Source of the DNA: Chryseobacterium oranimense
GTDB lineage: Bacteria; Bacteroidota; Bacteroidia; Flavobacteriales; Weeksellaceae
Assembly (NCBI RefSeq): GCF_025244725.1
Contig: NZ_CP104203.1
Span: 3,162,001 to 3,226,000, forward strand
DNA: 64,000 nucleotides
Direction of reading: 5' to 3'
In this document: piece after piece, positions 62,508 to 64,000 of the stretch
How the letters are laid out: each line of letters starts with the position of its first letter
Numbering within the stretch: position 1 is the stretch's first letter
Notes under the pieces: generated by a model
Seen by the model: only the letters and a program-made list of their open reading frames with translations
The model's database searches: none
What the model was told of the DNA's origin: nothing
Translations under genes and position numbers: made by a program

Positions 62508-64000
62508 ATGGCTTCAAACAAAATACAATTTAGAAGTATTCATGAACTTAAAGATCCGGCTTTGAACAACAAGCTGGCTCAGAAAGAGTTTCAGGAAGAA
62601 ATTCCGGTAGAAGATTTCCTTGGAGATGCTGAACAGAACGGATCCAGTACTTCAAGAAGAGATTTCTTAAAAATATTAGGATTCTCTACAGCAGCAGTAA
62701 CACTGGCTGCCTGTGAAGCACCGGTAATCAAAACGATTCCTTATGTGGTAAAACCACATGACATTATTCCGGGGGTTCCGAACTATTACGCTTCAACATA
62801 TTTTGACGGATTCGACTTCGCCAGCGTTTTAGTAAAGACCCGTGAAGGAAGACCTATCAAAATAGAACCAAACCCTACAGCAGGTGACCTGGGGAAAACT
62901 AACGCAAGAGCTCAGGCAAGTGTACTTTCTCTTTATGATAACGATAAAGTAAAGCAGCCTAAACTGGACGGTAAAGACGAAACTTTCGATAAAGTAGACA
63001 GTTTTGTTCTTAAAGGTCTGGAAGATGCCAATGCAGCAGGTAAAAAGATCGTGCTTTTGTCGCACTCTTTACCTTCCCCTACTTTCAAAAAGTTATTTGC
63101 TGAATTCAAAGCTAAATACCCTACTGCTGAACTTGTAACTTATGATGCTTATCCTCACTCTGCAGCTTTAGATGCTGCTCAGGAAGTATTCGGACAGAGA
63201 GCATTACCGGTTTATGACCTTAAAGGTTCAGAATTGGTAGTTTCTTTCCAGGCAGATTTCTTAGGAGATTATAATGCATCAAGCTTAGAAACATCATACG
63301 CAGCAGCAAGAAAGCCGGGAGCAAACATGTTGAGACACATTCAGGTGGAATCCAATATGTCATTAACAGGTGCTAATGCTGACTCAAGATACAGATTAAA
63401 GCCAAGTGCAGTAAACAAAACTTTAGTTGAAGTTTACAACGCAATTGTAGGAGGTGGTACTTCTGATAAGACCGCTTCTGAAATTGCAGCTGAGCTTAAG
63501 GCAAAAGGCAGCAAAGCTGTTGTTTTTGCTGACGGTTCTAAAGGAGCACAGGTTTTAGCACACTTAATCAACCAAAAATTAGGTTCAGTAGCTTTCACAG
63601 GTAAAGCCAACTTCCTTAAAGAATTTGATAAAGCAAGATACCAGGAATTCCTAGGATGGGTAAATGCAGGTCAGGTTGGCGTATTGATCGCAAACAATGT
63701 AGACCCTATATACTCTCATCCAAAAGGAGAAGATTTCAAAAAATCTTTAGCTAAAGTTGCTTGTGTAGTAGCTGTAGCTGATAAGAAAAATGAAATGTAC
63801 AAAGCAGCGAAAGCTGTAATTCCTGTAGCTAACTGGTTAGAATCATGGGGTGATATTGAACCTCAGACAGGAGCCTATTCATTAATGCAGCCTACCATCC
63901 AGAAAATCTACAAATCAAGACAGATCGAAGAATCTCTATTGGTTTGGAAGAATGGTAAAAACAATGCTGCCAACAATTACTATGACTATCTGAAAGCTAG
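62508..64000 (+). CDS. actB: Alternative complex III iron-sulfur/molybdopterin-type subunit ActB (3' truncated)
   Basis: The frame opens at ATG 62508 and runs to the last base without a stop: 497 codons are visible. The N-terminal region is unusually far from the Tat motif STSRRDFLKILGFSTAAVTL (about residues 44-63), followed by a possible lipidated Cys (LAACEAP). This layout matches the Tat-variant ActB subunits. The visible part is the molybdopterin-oxidoreductase-like domain, which in ACIII lacks molybdopterin; the Fe-S domain would be beyond the window. It starts 23 bp after actA. Confidence 0.93.
   Translation, partial: MASNKIQFRSIHELKDPALNNKLAQKEFQEEIPVEDFLGDAEQNGSSTSRRDFLKILGFSTAAVTLAACEAPVIKTIPYVVKPHDIIPGVPNYYASTYFDGFDFASVLVKTREGRPIKIEPNPTAGDLGKTNARAQASVLSLYDNDKVKQPKLDGKDETFDKVDSFVLKGLEDANAAGKKIVLLSHSLPSPTFKKLFAEFKAKYPTAELVTYDAYPHSAALDAAQEVFGQRALPVYDLKGSELVVSFQADFLGDYNASSLETSYAAARKPGANMLRHIQVESNMSLTGANADSRYRLKPSAVNKTLVEVYNAIVGGGTSDKTASEIAAELKAKGSKAVVFADGSKGAQVLAHLINQKLGSVAFTGKANFLKEFDKARYQEFLGWVNAGQVGVLIANNVDPIYSHPKGEDFKKSLAKVACVVAVADKKNEMYKAAKAVIPVANWLESWGDIEPQTGAYSLMQPTIQKIYKSRQIEESLLVWKNGKNNAANNYYDYLKA

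Overview
The window looks like a chromosomal segment of a flavobacterium close to Chryseobacterium (Bacteroidota). This is judged from content, not from a database search. Most genes lack a Shine-Dalgarno sequence and many are preceded by the Bacteroidota promoter box TAnnTTTG. The gene set includes gliding lipoprotein GldH, type III glutamine synthetase, RicT, a SufS-type desulfurase and the start of an alternative complex III operon. No rRNA or tRNA gene, transposase, integrase or CRISPR array was seen.

Layout. 1-7.2 kb: the end of a TPR/AraC-type regulator, a three-gene operon of secreted C1q-like paralogs, an orphan UmuC polymerase and a CPA1 antiporter. 7.4-22.0 kb: an accessory locus that is the most unusual part of the window. 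22-33.4 kb: TonB-like protein, tadA, coaX with a GNAT gene, an M1 peptidase, a DinB-like protein, a DUF6909-like protein, glnN and an NlpC/P60 lipoprotein. 33.7-40 kb: a pentapeptide-repeat protein and the cell-shape operon mreB-mreC-mreD-mrdA-rodA. 40.3-45.6 kb: haem operon hemA-hemC-(DUF1287)-(amidase)-hemD-hemE. 45.8-53 kb: nitroreductase, a tiny double-glycine peptide gene, sufS, prs-rplY and an OmpP1/FadL-SGNH lipoprotein pair. 53-64 kb: ricT-gldH-PBP1A, selO, a membrane protein, a SPOR protein and actA-actB (cut by the window end).

Accessory locus. Six copies of a 15-bp near-palindrome (consensus about CGWCAAGTTYTGTCG) each lie exactly 11 bp upstream of a promoter box. Four copies head a signal-less M15 endolysin-like peptidase, a patatin-like lipase with a structured leader, a very acidic 56-aa protein, and a long operon. 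The fifth heads a WYL-domain regulator, the natural candidate for the factor that binds these sites. The sixth, with a degenerate box, faces no gene. The operon encodes four proteins sharing a 36-residue N-terminal module: three with BspA-like leucine-rich repeats and one tail-fibre/YadA-head-like. Next come a 1,261-aa coiled-coil protein, a metzincin metalloprotease and an exported WG-repeat protein. Two of the leaders also share a micro-ORF reading M-x-D-S-Q-x-Y-V. My inference is one co-regulated surface-attack or particle-associated system in which wall hydrolase, lipase and protease are the active parts and the four module-sharing proteins are interchangeable binding parts. No capsid, sheath, terminase or secretion gene is in the window, so the delivery route is unknown.

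Limits: all calls are by reading. Structure, homology and operator predictions were not computed.
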